From Bacteroidota bacterium (GTDB lineage: Bacteria; Bacteroidota; Bacteroidia; Flavobacteriales; Weeksellaceae): a stretch of DNA of 36,323 nucleotides. The notes under the pieces are model-generated. The model ran no database searches and was not told where the DNA came from. It saw only the letters and a list, made by a program, of their open reading frames with translations. Below, one piece after another: positions 1 to 8,768 of the stretch (position 1 is its first letter; every line of letters begins with the position of its first letter). Location of the stretch: the NCBI GenBank assembly GCA_023386965.1, contig JAEWIR010000027.1:1-36323 (forward strand). The letters are read 5' to 3'. Made by a program: the position numbers and the translations under genes.

Positions 1-1484
1 ATATTAAGCGGTGTAGCACTTTGCTGTGGGATCGCACCCCGGAAATAGGTGTAATTGTCAATTCTGAAATAGTTAGCGAAGAGTTGCGTATCAAACCACT
101 TAAGGTTTACATTGCCGCCTATTTCCAGGACATTCTGATTTTTCAGATCTTCTGCAAAAAAATTATAAGCGTTGTAAGGGGAAGTGTTCAGGTGATAATT
201 GAAGCTGGGAGCAGCGGACTGAAAATTAACTTTAGCATTAACAAAATAGCCTTCAAAAGGCTCAAACCTAAACTGATTGCGTGACTGAAGGTAATTTCCA
301 AACTGCTCACCACGGGAAATCTCCAGAAAGGAGTTGAGGGCGATTCGGTCCCAAAGATCAACCGCAAGGTTTCCAACCGCCCCTATTCTGTTTTCGCGGA
401 TTTCTGAAGGCACAGTTAATTCGTCCAGGTTCAATGCTTGTGTAACGCCCAGCGTCATCAGCTGATGCCTGACTCCAGCATCGATTTTGAAGCGCTCATT
501 ATCCAAAACCAAGCTCACTGTATTGCTTAGGTTATTTGAGTATTTCCCAGTGCTTAAGGAAAATCCGGGCAGAAGATCGGAAGGTGCGTCATAGAAAAAG
601 TCTTGTAGCGCCTCTTGGGATAACCGGTATTTATTACCCTGATGATAAATGGTATGTCGGATTTTGAACGGATATTTGACAGGATCAAAAGGTGCAAACT
701 GGTGACTGAAGTAATATCTGCGGGCCGAAAACTGCGAGGTTACCCCCTGCAGGTTAACTTCTACATTCGCACGGTTGTCATATGCATCGGCATCGGATCT
801 GAAAAGTTCCTCGTTCGCAATTCCACCGTATTCCTGGTTGTTCACGTTCTGATGAATAAAATGGGCGAAAGCCTCGTATTTCAAATTATCCGAGATATAA
901 TGGCCGGAGAAGACCGTATTGTTATTCGCAGCCAGGGAGTTACTATAGATTCCCTGGGAGCGAAGTCCCATATACTCAAGGGCAAAATTGAAATTGTTGC
1001 CAATGTTCTGTGTATAGGTAGAATTGAGCGCAGCACCGTTGCGCATCGCATTATGGTAAATGAATGTAGTTGTGGGCGTTTTTACATCATAGTAGCGTAT
1101 ATCCTTAATTCCCAGAAACCCAAACAACTTGTTTTCCGGGAGTAAGGTCAGGTTTTGTTCGGGATTTAACTCATAAACCAAAGGATTAAAGCCAGCACCG
1201 ATATTTGCGAACTGAATCCTGCCAAAGTTATCACGGTTGTTCCACTGCGTGAAAACATAGGTTTTCTCTCCGGAAAGCACAGTATCAATAATCTGTTTTT
1301 CTGAAAACTGTGTAAACGACTTATAATCCTGAATGGTCGGTTTAAAAATCTTCAGAGAATCCCTGGTACCCGAATCAATAACGAGAGTGTCGGCAGGCTT
1401 CACCCTATTGCTGTCTGTCTTGTTCACGACCTGTGAAGCGTATAGGTTGGAAAAGAGCATCGCCAGGAAAAATAGGTATCTCAT
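1..1484 (-). CDS. Putative outer-membrane porin (3' end outside window)
   Basis: The reading frame is open from the ATG at 1484 to the window edge, giving about 494 codons without a stop. The product begins MRYLFFLAMLFSNLYAS, a signal peptide, followed by a short Ser/Thr/Asp-rich linker and then long stretches of alternating aromatic and polar residues typical of a beta-barrel, for example TFIYHNAMRNGAALNSTY and NFNFALEYMGLRSQGIYSNS. Composition and layout match the Bacteroidetes 'putative porin' family (Pfam Porin_10, formerly DUF4289) as I remember it. The protein would sit in the outer membrane; no substrate can be inferred. It has its own promoter 17 bp upstream and lies downstream of the SusCD operon terminator, so it is probably a separate transcript. 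A TonB-dependent receptor is less likely because no plug domain is visible. Confidence 0.75.
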   Translation of the reverse strand, partial: MRYLFFLAMLFSNLYASQVVNKTDSNRVKPADTLVIDSGTRDSLKIFKPTIQDYKSFTQFSEKQIIDTVLSGEKTYVFTQWNNRDNFGRIQFANIGAGFNPLVYELNPEQNLTLLPENKLFGFLGIKDIRYYDVKTPTTTFIYHNAMRNGAALNSTYTQNIGNNFNFALEYMGLRSQGIYSNSLAANNNTVFSGHYISDNLKYEAFAHFIHQNVNNQEYGGIANEELFRSDADAYDNRANVEVNLQGVTSQFSARRYYFSHQFAPFDPVKYPFKIRHTIYHQGNKYRLSQEALQDFFYDAPSDLLPGFSLSTGKYSNNLSNTVSLVLDNERFKIDAGVRHQLMTLGVTQALNLDELTVPSEIRENRIGAVGNLAVDLWDRIALNSFLEISRGEQFGNYLQSRNQFRFEPFEGYFVNAKVNFQSAAPSFNYHLNTSPYNAYNFFAEDLKNQNVLEIGGNVNLKWFDTQLFANYFRIDNYTYFRGAIPQQSATPLN

Positions 1485-1500
1485 CAGTAAAATTGTAGAA

Positions 1501-1530
1501 CAAAAGTAAGAAAATAATGATAAGCACCAA
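1501..1530 (-). promoter_or_regulatory. Bacteroidetes-type promoter of the porin gene
   Basis: On the minus strand a TTG at 1530-1528 is followed by exactly 19 bases and then TACTTTTG at 1508-1501. This fits the Bacteroidetes -33/-7 consensus TTG-N19-TAnnTTTG. Transcription would start near 1496, about 12 bases before the ATG. Confidence 0.65.
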
Positions 1531-1574
1531 GCTGATAATATAAGGTTGGAATCCCAATCTACACAATCACAACA

Positions 1575-1606
1575 ACAAAAAAACCACTCCATATATGAAG
1601 TGGTTT
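1575..1606 (-). terminator. Intrinsic terminator of the SusCD operon
   Basis: Read on the minus strand, an 8-bp perfect stem (AAACCACT with AGTGGTTT, arms 1599-1606 and 1581-1588) is followed by a T-rich run at 1580-1575. It lies about 20 bp past the stop of the lipoprotein gene that ends the operon. Confidence 0.75.
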
Positions 1607-1628
1607 ATGAATGTATGAAGAATTAATA

Positions 1629-2429
1629 TTACATACCTGTAAATAAATCAGTCACATTACCGTAGTTACCTGGAGGCCCGAAGTAATTTACTCTTAAAGT
1701 AAGAATACGGTTACAAGCGTCAAATTTAGAAGGAGTACCGTCGGTTGCCATTTTAAGAGAAATCATACCGTTTGCACCATTGATAAATCCAGTTTCCTGT
1801 GGCTCAAAAGTTACATTTCCGGAAGCATCATAAGAAAGTACTATATCATAACCAGTCTCAATATAATCTTTCAGGATAAGAGTGTTGGGTGCTGTACCTT
1901 CAACAATTTCCTGCGGCCAAGTACCGGAGAACAAACCTGGATCAGCAAGGAAGAATCCGCTGCCTAAGAAGGTATCTATAGTACACTGTAATTTCCAGCT
2001 GAGAGTAAGTACCTGATCGAAATCAGCATGTTTCATAGTAGGGGACTGCAAAGTGAAAACAGCCGTTTTATTAACGCCGATAGCAGGTTCTAGCAACCGG
2101 ATAGAAAATGTACCACCTGTTTCACCCTCAACTAAGCCATCAGTATCCTGCTGAATTATGAAGTCAACCCCTTCAACAGCAGTAGATTTTGAAGCATCAA
2201 AAACTAGATTTACTGTATGTGATCCTGTAACAGCTTTAATTGTACCATAAGAAAGTTTTATATCCTTATAATCGGTATCAATTAACACTGACTCATCAAT
2301 TAAAGTACCTTTATTAAAGTTGAGCAGTGCGTCACCTTTGTAGTAGTACATGTCCTCATCTACCTCGGAGCAGGAAGTTATTCCGAACAAAAGGAACAGA
2401 GAAAAAATAATATATGATAAATTTTTCAT
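1629..2429 (-). CDS. Lipoprotein, third gene of the SusCD operon
   Basis: This 266-aa lipoprotein has a signal sequence ending in the lipobox GITSC, so Cys20 would be lipidated. The next residues (SEVDEDMYYY) are acidic, as in Bacteroidetes surface-exported lipoproteins. It starts 19 bp after the susD stop and the operon terminator follows it, so it is almost certainly co-transcribed with susCD. The segment around residues 80-115, with TAVEGVDFII and GTFSIRLLEPA, resembles the beta-sandwich fold of small accessory lipoproteins such as DUF4843 or Calx-beta-like proteins. I cannot assign the family firmly. A role in surface ligand binding beside SusD is inferred from position. The protein ends in an aromatic/Gly-rich strand (FTGM) with no T9SS sorting domain. 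Confidence 0.8.
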   Translation of the reverse strand: MKNLSYIIFSLFLLFGITSCSEVDEDMYYYKGDALLNFNKGTLIDESVLIDTDYKDIKLSYGTIKAVTGSHTVNLVFDASKSTAVEGVDFIIQQDTDGLVEGETGGTFSIRLLEPAIGVNKTAVFTLQSPTMKHADFDQVLTLSWKLQCTIDTFLGSGFFLADPGLFSGTWPQEIVEGTAPNTLILKDYIETGYDIVLSYDASGNVTFEPQETGFINGANGMISLKMATDGTPSKFDACNRILTLRVNYFGPPGNYGNVTDLFTGM

Positions 2430-2448
2430 TTTTAGATAGTTTTACTTA

Positions 2449-3858
2449 TTAATAACCAGGGTTCTGTTGCATATTTGGATTTGCCTGAACTTCTGCAGTT
2501 GGAATTGGATAGGTATATCTGTTGATATCAGTCAAAGAAGGTACTGGATTAAGAATATAGATATCAGCTCCTACTCTAGTAATTGTACGGCCATTACGCT
2601 TCAAATCGAACAATCTTGAACCTTCCCAAGCAAACTCTTTCCATCTTTCTTCCAAGATTTTATCGACAGCATCAGCCGAACTAGTAAACGGAGCAGAAGT
2701 ACCTGCATTTCTTGCGGTTCTAACCAGTTGATATGCTGCGAAGGAAGCTGCCAAATCTGGAGACGCTTTTCTGGCATAAGCCTCAGCTTTTACCATGTGC
2801 ATATCTGCAACTCTAAATAATTTTACATTGTTAATACCATAGTTACCACTAGTCCCCGGATATTTATTAACGATAAATGATGCAAGATTGGCCGGAGTAC
2901 CACCGAAATATCTGGTTCTTCTAAAATCCGCAGCTGCAAATTTACTATATAATGTTACACTTGGATGCCAATATATTAATCCACCTGAAGCCAAAGCAGT
3001 TGTAGTGAATAGGGCACCGGGAGCTGCAGAAGCTGAACCTGGTAAATTTGCCTGATACATATAAAGCTCATCTCTGTTAGCATCAGTCCACATAGCTTGA
3101 ACAGTTCCTAAGGTATTTGCCAAGTTACTGTTAATTGCTAGCGCTTGGTTAGCAAAATTGATGGAGGCATCAAAATCACCCATTTCCAAAGCGATATACG
3201 CCTGCATTGCCCTTAGTGCACCCTGATTAAATCTAAATTTATTATCAGCCGTTATAGCAGGTAGCAGTGGATATGCTGCTGCAGCATCATCCATGATCGC
3301 CTGATACGTTTCCTGCATTGTAGGTCTACTTGGTTGAGCAAAGATATCATCACTTGTTACATATGGAATACCAAGCGCAGTTGGATTGTATTTTGGAGAA
3401 TAGCTTCTTACCAAAAGAAAGTGATTAAAAGCACGAAGGGCTAATGCTTCACCTTTTAATTGATTTTTCAAAGAAACTTCTGCTGGTGTTGCAGCAGCAA
3501 CATTATCAAAATTCAATAAGAATTTATTGGCATTTGAAATTGAGCCGTATGCACCATACCATACACCTGAAAACTCAGCTTGTCCAGAAGTGAAAGTCCA
3601 TGAATGTACTTCCTTACCTTGCCCATTATTTTGAGTTCCATACTTCAACTCATCAGTTAACAGCGCCTGCGCATAAATATTTGCACTGGTAGGAATTGCG
3701 GAATAAGCACCTAATACTACCTTTTCAGCATTTTTAACAGTTTTGAAGACATTCTCTTCGATTACTCCGTCCGGATCAAGATTATCATCCATCAAATTAC
3801 TGCAATTTGTGAAAAATAACGAAGCGGAACAGAGTACTAATAATTTTATTTTGTTCAT
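2449..3858 (-). CDS. SusD/RagB-family nutrient-binding outer-membrane lipoprotein
   Basis: This 469-aa protein has a lipoprotein signal ending in FFTNC (Cys19 lipidated). It has the usual SusD layout: an N-terminal helical TPR-like part (VLGAYSAIPTSANIYAQ, LKGEALALRAFNHFLLVRSYS), a middle segment with the AYIALEMGDFDASINFANQA helix pair, and the C-terminal RagB/SusD region (ILEERWKEFAWEGSRLFDLK) ending in QQNPGY. SusD proteins form the lid of the SusC barrel on the cell surface and capture the ligand. The gene follows susC by 21 bp in the same direction and is followed by a lipoprotein gene. The length is typical of the shorter SusD-like group. Whether the ligand is a glycan or a peptide cannot be read from the sequence; the upstream protease makes peptides possible. 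Confidence 0.95.
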   Translation of the reverse strand: MNKIKLLVLCSASLFFTNCSNLMDDNLDPDGVIEENVFKTVKNAEKVVLGAYSAIPTSANIYAQALLTDELKYGTQNNGQGKEVHSWTFTSGQAEFSGVWYGAYGSISNANKFLLNFDNVAAATPAEVSLKNQLKGEALALRAFNHFLLVRSYSPKYNPTALGIPYVTSDDIFAQPSRPTMQETYQAIMDDAAAAYPLLPAITADNKFRFNQGALRAMQAYIALEMGDFDASINFANQALAINSNLANTLGTVQAMWTDANRDELYMYQANLPGSASAAPGALFTTTALASGGLIYWHPSVTLYSKFAAADFRRTRYFGGTPANLASFIVNKYPGTSGNYGINNVKLFRVADMHMVKAEAYARKASPDLAASFAAYQLVRTARNAGTSAPFTSSADAVDKILEERWKEFAWEGSRLFDLKRNGRTITRVGADIYILNPVPSLTDINRYTYPIPTAEVQANPNMQQNPGY

Positions 3859-3879
3859 CTTTTATTATATTAAAATTGT

Positions 3880-6651
3880 TTAGAAATTTATTTTTGCACC
3901 AAACGTAATCGTTCTTGAGAACGGATATTCATACTGTGCAATGTTATTGCTGTCATCTGGATCAAGACCAGTCCAATTAGTCCATGTATAGAGATTGTTT
4001 CCGATTACAAATAAATCGATACTGTTAATGAAATCACCTAATACTCTTTTGGAGATCTTGTAATTGATCCTAGCTTCCTGAAGTCTTAAGAAAGATGCGT
4101 CTTCAATATCTTTTGAGCTAAACTGTCTTGGATAAATATAGCTTTGTACATCAGTAACCTGTCCTGGGGCAGTCCACATGTCTAACATATTGGTTGACAT
4201 ATTGTACTGCGCAAAGTTAGGATTCTCAAGGAAATATGATTCGTTGTTAAACCTATAGTATTTATCTTTAAATCTAAAGTTTGCACTCACCGTAAGATTT
4301 TTATAGGCAATTTCGGTACCAAACCCTCCAACGATCTCTGGCTTAAAGGATCCCCAGTTAGCAGTTGCATTAGCATCGGAATATACGTTTGTAAGATTTC
4401 CATTCACATCATAATATAATGGCTGACCATTACTAGCGTCTACACCAGCCCAGCCTACCATGTAGTGTGAACCGATTGGAAGGCCAACTCTAACAATAGA
4501 AGTACCTAGTTCGTATTCATTAACTTCCCCAAGTGAGGTAACTTTGTTTTTATTTTGAGCAAAGTTTCCAAATACTGACCATCTGAAATCGTCCGTTCTA
4601 ACTACATCTGCGTTCAGCTGTACTTCAAATCCTTTATTCTCCATTTCTCCCGCATTGAAGTTATCAATGGAAGAAAAACCAGTAGTCCCGGAAAGAGTTT
4701 TACTTAAATAAAGTTCAGAAGTTTTCCTGTCATAGTAGTCAAATGACCCACTGATTCTGTTCTGCAAAAATCCAAAATCTAAACCTACACTTAGTTCCTT
4801 ACCAACTTCCCACTTAAAATTTGGGTTACCAGGATTGTTTGGATTTAATGTGGTAATATTATTATAGGAACCTGTAAAATAATTTCTTGAAGTTTCATAA
4901 GGGCTGGCTGTTTCCGGATCTCTAGGATTTCCTACTTCACCATAAGAAACTCTTGGCTTCAGGATATTGATGAAAGTAAGTGGCTGCATAAATTCTTCCT
5001 TGTTCAACTGCCATGCAAAACCTGCTCCCCAGAAGGTACCCCATTTAAAGTTATCACCAAAATCAGAAGCACTTTCTCTACGGATCGATGCATTAAAGCT
5101 GTACTTATCGTCAAAGGAATAATTCAACAAACCAACATAAGCTAACCTATGATACTTGGTGTATCCGCCAGTAATTGAAGGCAGCGTAGCACTGGAAACA
5201 TTAATCCCTGCCGGACTGTTAATAAAAAGGTTATTCAACCCATAACCAGTATATCCAAACGACTTAATAAACTTACCAAAATACTCATAAAGTCCGGTAA
5301 CTGTAAGGTCATGACGGTCCGCAAAAGTATTATTATACGTTACTGAAGTATTACTTAATATGGAAGAAACTTGGGAATTGGATCTACCTAAAGCACCTGA
5401 ATTACCTGGTGTAGTAATACCACCAAGGTAGGTATCAGGATTGGTAAATGATTCGGCGTTTGTGTTTCTAAAATCAATTCCGACCGTTTGCTTTGCACTT
5501 AAATTATCTGTAAATCTATAGGTTCCATTAAGTCCACTTACTAATCTGAACTGGTTAGTTTCGCTAATTCTTGTGTTCAAAGTCTGCAGAAAGTTTCCAC
5601 CTAATAAACCAGGACCTGCATTGTATCCTCCTCCTGGTAAATAGGGTAAATCACTTGGCGGAGCAAGGTAAGCTACAGCGGCAGGGTTATTCAGATTTAT
5701 AGCACCTTCTGATGATATGTTATCCCTCATTCCATACGTGAAACTGTTGTTGAAATTCAAGTCAAATTTCTCTGAAACTTTAGCACCCAAATTTACAGTA
5801 GCGGTAATTCTTTCCTGCCCAGAGCCGCGGATTGTTCCCTCCTGATTAAAATAACCAATATTACTGTAATATGTGAAGGCGTCAGATCCTCCAGAAACCT
5901 CAAAATTATGCTGATTAAAAACCCCATCCTGATATACAAGCTTACCCCAATCTGTATTGATTAGCGACAGCTGCTCAATAGCTTCGTCGGTGTAAGGCGA
6001 GAGAGGATTTGTCCCGGAATAGGGATTAGGCAAACCAATTGATCTTCTAAAGGTGTTCCACTGTCGGGAATTCATCAAATTTACTCTATCATTTGCGCGT
6101 GTAGAAACACCTGTCTGACCCGTGTACGTAACAACAGCTCTACTTCTGTTTCTACCTTTTTTAGTGGTAATTAATATGATACCTCCACCACCAGAAGCTC
6201 CATACTGCGCAGCAGTTCCATAATCCTTAACTACGTCTAGAGACTGGAAACTATTTGGATCCAAAAGTTGGAAGGCTGATGCTGAAATTGGTATACCATC
6301 AACTATATATAATGGAGCAACAGCACCATTAATTGTTTGTGTCCCTCTGATATCCACTCTTAAACTTGCAGATCCAGGCGCACCTGAGCCAAATGAGATA
6401 TCTACACCCGAAAGTTTTCCAACTAATGCCTGTTGAACAGTTGCACCCGGAGTGTTTTCAATATCATCTGATTTTACTGAAGTGATTGCACCGGAAACAC
6501 GTTCTTTTTTTACTGTGGAATATCCAGTAGTAACTAAAACAATCTCCTCAATATCAGACACTTTAGTTGTATCTACAACTTGTTGCGCTGAAACAGCATG
6601 TCCTACAAAGAACAGAACACCTGCACTTAATACTCGTAACTTTACATTCAT
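3880..6651 (-). CDS. SusC/RagA-family TonB-dependent outer-membrane transporter
   Basis: This 923-aa protein starts with a signal peptide ending near AVSAQQ. It then enters the TonB plug directly: IEEIVLVTTGYSTVKKERVS, IENTPGATVQQALVGKLSGV, RVDIRGTQTI and PLYIVDGIPI are the SusC/RagA signature blocks, within about residues 30-150. A 22-strand beta-barrel follows and ends in the aromatic terminus TITFGAKINF. Many SusC proteins carry an N-terminal carboxypeptidase-regulatory-like domain of about 80 residues before the plug. It is absent here, as in a subgroup common in Chryseobacterium, so the protein is at the short end of the family. Energy would come from TonB-ExbBD. It is first in the operon, 21 bp before susD, with its own promoter between it and the protease gene. 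Confidence 0.96.
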   Translation of the reverse strand: MNVKLRVLSAGVLFFVGHAVSAQQVVDTTKVSDIEEIVLVTTGYSTVKKERVSGAITSVKSDDIENTPGATVQQALVGKLSGVDISFGSGAPGSASLRVDIRGTQTINGAVAPLYIVDGIPISASAFQLLDPNSFQSLDVVKDYGTAAQYGASGGGGIILITTKKGRNRSRAVVTYTGQTGVSTRANDRVNLMNSRQWNTFRRSIGLPNPYSGTNPLSPYTDEAIEQLSLINTDWGKLVYQDGVFNQHNFEVSGGSDAFTYYSNIGYFNQEGTIRGSGQERITATVNLGAKVSEKFDLNFNNSFTYGMRDNISSEGAINLNNPAAVAYLAPPSDLPYLPGGGYNAGPGLLGGNFLQTLNTRISETNQFRLVSGLNGTYRFTDNLSAKQTVGIDFRNTNAESFTNPDTYLGGITTPGNSGALGRSNSQVSSILSNTSVTYNNTFADRHDLTVTGLYEYFGKFIKSFGYTGYGLNNLFINSPAGINVSSATLPSITGGYTKYHRLAYVGLLNYSFDDKYSFNASIRRESASDFGDNFKWGTFWGAGFAWQLNKEEFMQPLTFINILKPRVSYGEVGNPRDPETASPYETSRNYFTGSYNNITTLNPNNPGNPNFKWEVGKELSVGLDFGFLQNRISGSFDYYDRKTSELYLSKTLSGTTGFSSIDNFNAGEMENKGFEVQLNADVVRTDDFRWSVFGNFAQNKNKVTSLGEVNEYELGTSIVRVGLPIGSHYMVGWAGVDASNGQPLYYDVNGNLTNVYSDANATANWGSFKPEIVGGFGTEIAYKNLTVSANFRFKDKYYRFNNESYFLENPNFAQYNMSTNMLDMWTAPGQVTDVQSYIYPRQFSSKDIEDASFLRLQEARINYKISKRVLGDFINSIDLFVIGNNLYTWTNWTGLDPDDSNNIAQYEYPFSRTITFGAKINF

Positions 6652-6690
6652 ATTAACATTTTTAATATTTTACTATTTAATCCGACAAAT

Positions 6691-6710
6691 ATGTTAATTT
6701 AATTTAACAT
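6691..6710. repeat. AT-rich inverted repeat in the susC leader
   Basis: Arms ATGTTAA (6691-6697) and TTAACAT (6704-6710) are perfect inverted copies around 6 bases. The repeat begins about 4 bp downstream of the -7 box, so it would overlap the transcription start. It could be an operator or a weak leader hairpin. AT-rich dyads are common by chance. Confidence 0.3.
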
Positions 6711-6713
6711 ACA

Positions 6714-6743
6714 CAAATTTAATTTTTAAGATTTATTTCGCAA
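6714..6743 (-). promoter_or_regulatory. Promoter of the susC-susD-lipoprotein operon
   Basis: On the minus strand TTG at 6743-6741 is followed by 19 bases and TAAATTTG at 6721-6714, an exact TTG-N19-TAnnTTTG match. It lies in the gap between the protease stop (6760) and the susC ATG, leaving a leader of about 55 bases. The SusCD operon can therefore be transcribed independently of the protease. Confidence 0.65.
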
Positions 6744-6759
6744 TAAAAACCCCTGTTTA

Positions 6760-8670
6760 TCAGCTTTTAATGAAGCGATGTGAAATTTCACGCCCTTTCT
6801 TATCAACATAAATTAACATATAATTGCCATTTGCCAATTCACTGATAGATATTTGGCCATTCTTTGTTGTTTGTTTGGAAACCAATCTGCCAGCCATATC
6901 AAGAATTGATACAGTAGCTTCCACAGACTCTCCATTCTTTATATATAGGATATTCTTCGCTGGGTTTGGATAAAATTGAATCGGATTCATAATGTTAAGA
7001 TCATCATCAACACTTAAGGTGGCAAGATTACTGGAGGATGCAATAAGTGTAAAGTTCTGGGGCGCAGCTAATGTACCCTTGTGCGTTATAGTAATTGTAT
7101 ATTGCCCCGACGGATTATTTATATCCACACGTTCAAAATTATCAACATCATTTGTTGAGGTATTGGTTGGCGAATCATAATACGCAGCCATTCCCTGGAG
7201 TTTCCAAGGATAATAAATAGTTCCGGTCGCATCCGTGACCCTTACGTCTAAGTCATTAACCAAGTATTTGGTACTTGGGTCAACCACACCATTATTGTTA
7301 CTTGGAGAAGCTGGATCGGTCCAGGAGATGGATACTTTCAAAGGCTCGGTACCGGTTGCAGAAATAGTTTTTGTGTAGGTAGCTCCGTTTGCCAATGACA
7401 ATTCTTCGATAACACTCCTGTTTGTAGGCAAATTTTTATCTCTTATTACTTTTGCAGCATTTTCTGCGTTGATCAGGCCCCACCCAAATTGATAGTCAGG
7501 CCCCACAAAGTCTCCTGCCTCATCCGCAGTGTGTAGTATTAGACCTTTTGTAGTTGCCGATTTCATATATGAGGAATACAACTGATTATGATATTGCTGC
7601 AATAATGTAACAACACCCGTAACGCCTGGCGAAGCCATAGATGTTCCTGACATGAAGCCATAAGCTGTATCATTTGTATCCAATGTGGATCTCACATTTA
7701 CCCCTTTCATCGAAATTTCAGGCTTAATTCTGCCATCATCCGATGGTCCCCAGCTACTGAAACTGGACATCGGAACACTTGCAGGCCCCGTATACTCCAA
7801 CACTTGGCCAACCGCCGCAACTGTAAGAACATTCTTGGCATTTCCATGTCCAAATATTAAGTCGTACCCAGCCTTAGCGGCGTTCTGAGTGGAACCAGGT
7901 GCCGTTGTTTCACCTCTGTCATTACCTGCTGAAACAATCGGTAAATAAAATGGGTTATTAAATGTGATATTATCAATCTGCCTGGCTCGTGAGTCATAGG
8001 CGCCATAAAACCAAAGGCTACCTAGCGAACCAATACCATATGAGTGGTTAGAAACAAGTAATCCTCCAGCAGCTGCAGTGAGCATTTCAGACAGATCATT
8101 GGTCCAGTCATAAGAATTAATTGATGAGTTAAAAGCAACACCACGTGCATTCGACACAATACCTTGTGCTGCAATGGTACCGGCTACATGGGTTGCATGG
8201 TCGTCTTCAGTTCCTCCATCCATTATTGTAATTTTCGAAAGCGAATTAACCATAAATTCCTGATGAGAGTTTCTGGCACTTCCTCCATCCCACACTGCAG
8301 CAATCATATTCTGACCCTGAATATTTAACCCTAAAGCACCTCCGTTATACAGTTTGTTAGCTCTAGCAGTCGTAGCTGCTCCCGCATTATAGCTTTTGGC
8401 ATAAATTATTTCACCATTTGGAAGAACATCCATTATCTCCGTCTTATTCATTTTTGAGTCAAAGAATACACGTTTAATGTCTGGATTATTCGTAAGATAA
8501 GTTTCTACTCTGGCTTTGCGGGCGATCTCCTCCTCTGCCAATTGTTTTCCTAAGACTGCGTTAGCTTCCTTGTTAGAAAATGATGCAATCTTTGCCCTTT
8601 CTTCTTTCGTTTGTGAGAAGGAAAATAATGGCACCATTAACAAAAGCGTATATAAAGCTTTATTTTTCAT
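6760..8670 (-). CDS. Secreted subtilisin-like S8 peptidase with T9SS sorting domain
   Basis: This 636-aa protein has a signal peptide (first ~20 residues, ending FSFSQ), an N-terminal region to about residue 105, and an S8 catalytic domain. The triad is visible: Asp128 in AAVWDGG, His158 in DDHATHVAGT and Ser344 in SGTSMASPGV, with the oxyanion Asn250 in SAGN. Residues ~415-550 look like a beta-sandwich domain. The last ~75 residues (IQFYPNPAKNILYI, ATVSILDMAGR, NGQISISELANGNYMLIYV) are a type A T9SS C-terminal sorting domain, so the enzyme should cross the outer membrane by the type IX system and be anchored or released. It follows the infB terminator and precedes susC in the same direction. 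That position suggests it feeds peptides to the transporter, which is inference. I found no exact-consensus promoter upstream. Confidence 0.95.
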   Translation of the reverse strand: MKNKALYTLLLMVPLFSFSQTKEERAKIASFSNKEANAVLGKQLAEEEIARKARVETYLTNNPDIKRVFFDSKMNKTEIMDVLPNGEIIYAKSYNAGAATTARANKLYNGGALGLNIQGQNMIAAVWDGGSARNSHQEFMVNSLSKITIMDGGTEDDHATHVAGTIAAQGIVSNARGVAFNSSINSYDWTNDLSEMLTAAAGGLLVSNHSYGIGSLGSLWFYGAYDSRARQIDNITFNNPFYLPIVSAGNDRGETTAPGSTQNAAKAGYDLIFGHGNAKNVLTVAAVGQVLEYTGPASVPMSSFSSWGPSDDGRIKPEISMKGVNVRSTLDTNDTAYGFMSGTSMASPGVTGVVTLLQQYHNQLYSSYMKSATTKGLILHTADEAGDFVGPDYQFGWGLINAENAAKVIRDKNLPTNRSVIEELSLANGATYTKTISATGTEPLKVSISWTDPASPSNNNGVVDPSTKYLVNDLDVRVTDATGTIYYPWKLQGMAAYYDSPTNTSTNDVDNFERVDINNPSGQYTITITHKGTLAAPQNFTLIASSSNLATLSVDDDLNIMNPIQFYPNPAKNILYIKNGESVEATVSILDMAGRLVSKQTTKNGQISISELANGNYMLIYVDKKGREISHRFIKS

Positions 8671-8719
8671 TATTAAATTGTTATTTTATTGTAACTATCA
8701 TTATGCAGGGCGTAAATAT

Positions 8720-8746
8720 ACAAAAAAAACTACATTGCTGTAGTTT
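8720..8746 (-). terminator. Intrinsic terminator of the rimP-nusA-infB operon
   Basis: On the minus strand an 8-bp stem (AAACTACA with TGTAGTTT, arms 8746-8739 and 8734-8727) with a 4-base loop runs straight into eight T residues. It lies 23 bp after the infB stop. Confidence 0.85.
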
Positions 8747-8768
8747 CTTTATTTTCTGGTAATTTATT

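Noticed and set aside
642..1145. 167-codon plus-strand frame at the left edge
   Set aside because: It is antisense to the porin gene, which has a signal peptide, promoter and barrel-like composition. The plus frame has no start signals or recognisable motifs.
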